Origin: an uncultured Prevotella sp.
GTDB lineage: Bacteria > Bacteroidota > Bacteroidia > Bacteroidales > Bacteroidaceae
Length of the DNA: 51,252 nt
Direction: 5' to 3'
NCBI GenBank assembly: GCA_900314195.1
Contig: OMUH01000102.1
Location: 1-51,252 of the forward strand
The position numbers and the translations under genes were made by a program. This document shows positions 50,171-51,252 of this stretch, one piece after another. Position 1 is the stretch's first letter. Each line of letters starts with the position of its first letter. The notes under the pieces are model-generated. The model worked only from the letters and a program-made list of their open reading frames with translations. It did not search any database and was not told where the DNA came from.

Positions 50171-50943
50171 TTACGTTCACAGTTATCACTTGCACATGGC
50201 AGGCATCCGCAGTCATAGAACGAACATTAAAAAGCGTGCTTCAGCAGACGTATGCACATGTAGAGCATATAATAATAGACGGAGGCTCAACAGACGGTAC
50301 CGTTGATGCTGTTCACCGGTATATGGAACGTAATGATCGCCTGCATCTCCTTCATCAGATAGTATTGTTGTCAGAGCATGACGGCGGACTTTATGACGCT
50401 ATGAACAAGGGGCTGCGGATGGCTACAGGCAATTATGTTGTCTTTATGAATGCCGGCGACACCTTTCATTCTGCCGACACCCTGGAGCATGTCAGCGGCA
50501 GTGTCGGCGACGGTGAGCGCCTGCCAGGCGTTCTTTACGGCGATACTGACATAGTTGGTGATGACGGACATTTTATACGCCGCAGACGGCTTGCCCCGCC
50601 GCGTCATCTCACGTGGAGGAGCTTTCTTGGCGGCATGAAGGTATGCCATCAGTCTTTTTACGCGCTCACTACAATAGCTCGCGATATACCTTATAATACT
50701 GATTTCCGCTTTTCTGCTGACATAGACTGGTGCATACGTGTCATGCGGCAGTGCAGAAGGCAAAGACTAAGGTTGAAAAATGTAGGTTGCACATTGACCG
50801 ATTATCTTGCCGGAGGAATGACGGCCGACAATCACAATGCGTCACTGAAAGAGCGCTTCAGCGTAATGAGACGCCATTATGGCTTGCTGCCTACGCTTGC
50901 AGCACATGCATGGTTTGTGGTAAGGGCTGTCCTGAAAAAATAA
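50167..50943 (+). CDS. GT2-family (GT-A) glycosyltransferase
   Basis: A 258-residue inverting glycosyltransferase of the WcaA-like GT2 group. The fold shows VITCTWQASAVIERTLKSVL, IIIDGGSTDGTVD, SEHDGGLYDAMNKGLRMATG and VVFMNAGDTFHS, followed by the donor-site YGDTDIVGDD. The SADIDWCIRVM segment lies near residue 185. There is no membrane anchor except a weakly hydrophobic C-terminus. It begins four bases inside the preceding glycosyltransferase gene (ATGA overlap), so both belong to one polysaccharide-synthesis operon. The sugar specificity is not readable. Confidence 0.92.
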   Translation: MITFTVITCTWQASAVIERTLKSVLQQTYAHVEHIIIDGGSTDGTVDAVHRYMERNDRLHLLHQIVLLSEHDGGLYDAMNKGLRMATGNYVVFMNAGDTFHSADTLEHVSGSVGDGERLPGVLYGDTDIVGDDGHFIRRRRLAPPRHLTWRSFLGGMKVCHQSFYALTTIARDIPYNTDFRFSADIDWCIRVMRQCRRQRLRLKNVGCTLTDYLAGGMTADNHNASLKERFSVMRRHYGLLPTLAAHAWFVVRAVLKK

Positions 50944-51252
50944 TCAGTCATAAAGCTGGAAAAAAATATATTTTGGCTTTTTGACGGTCACCCGGCTCCA
51001 GCCGTTGTATACGGTTGCAATAGCAGAAGAATGACAGTCTTCAATATTTCAAAATAAAAAAAGCAGGTATAAAAAAAATGCACGTTTCACAACGTGCATT
51101 TTTTATTCTTATTTTTATTCAATGTGTTATTATGAAACAATTAATCCTTTTCGTTTAATAAATTTACTTATTTTATGAAAAAATCTTATTCTTGTTATAC
51201 GGTTCTTTCATTTAAATTTTGACTGACATGGCATGATTATTGCTCAGCTTCC
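50944..51252. other. Intergenic tail of the window
   Basis: No gene is seen after the glycosyltransferase operon. Apart from the terminator at 51073, the stretch is AT-rich and featureless to the window end. Confidence 0.6.
51073..51106. terminator. Bidirectional terminator after the glycosyltransferase operon
   Basis: A perfect 14-bp stem (AAAAAATGCACGTT / AACGTGCATTTTTT) with a TCAC loop has A and T runs built into its arms. It lies 130 bases after the GT2 stop. Confidence 0.93.

Overview
The window comes from a member of the Bacteroidota, most probably Prevotellaceae (Prevotella/Segatella-like). The evidence is tandem SusC/SusD pairs, secreted proteins with type IX-style C-terminal tails, a PorT gene, a eukaryotic-type NADP isocitrate dehydrogenase, short lidless adenylate kinase, and many promoters with the Bacteroidota -7 element TAnnTTTG, several paired with a TTTG -33 box 19-20 bp upstream. 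The genus is inferred from protein style, not from a marker search.

Layout. 1-580: end of the ribosomal protein operon (rplQ) and its terminator. 1216-21463: a polysaccharide utilisation locus (PUL) with two SusC/SusD pairs in one operon (1216-11180), a secreted protein with a sorting tail (11329-13377), and two family PL11 rhamnogalacturonan lyases (13965-18500 and 19244-21463) with a lipoprotein between them. The lyases point to pectic rhamnogalacturonan I as the target glycan. The first lyase carries a long tail of autotransporter-type beta-strand repeats. 21687-28375: a glycine-zipper lipoprotein, a small proline/aspartate-rich protein, an RlpA-like protein, a membrane-anchored MutS-like ATPase, a secreted GH43 glycosidase and an aquaporin. 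28572-38217: housekeeping genes (fba, nnr, hpt-adk-obg-pgeF, an M23 protein, a stand-alone AICAR transformylase and two small proteins). 38313-42522: a PfkB sugar kinase, rplS, a 5'-nucleotidase split into two genes, and porT. 42830-46773: ferredoxin, icd, a HAD phosphatase and a retropepsin-like protease with a PDZ domain. 47090-51252: a second secreted protein with a sorting tail, a probable non-coding RNA, and a GT4-GT2 glycosyltransferase pair.

How the parts fit. The PUL would cut and import rhamnogalacturonan fragments. SusC/SusD lipoprotein-porin pairs capture and import oligosaccharides, and the lyases plus GH43 trim them outside the inner membrane. The lyases and the two secreted proteins end in tails resembling type IX secretion signals, and porT encodes a component of that machine. 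No PUL regulator (hybrid two-component system, ECF/anti-sigma or AraC) is present, so control must come from outside the window. Inverted repeats upstream of the first susC and of the first lyase are candidate operators.

Items most worth a second look: the approximately 190-nt promoter-to-terminator RNA at 48640-48829 with competing helices; the lyase fused to autotransporter strand repeats; seven 13-bp repeats inside a 20-bp inverted repeat at 41583-41727; and the cluster of inverted repeats at 13485-13778. No CRISPR array, tRNA, rRNA, insertion sequence or prophage was recognised.
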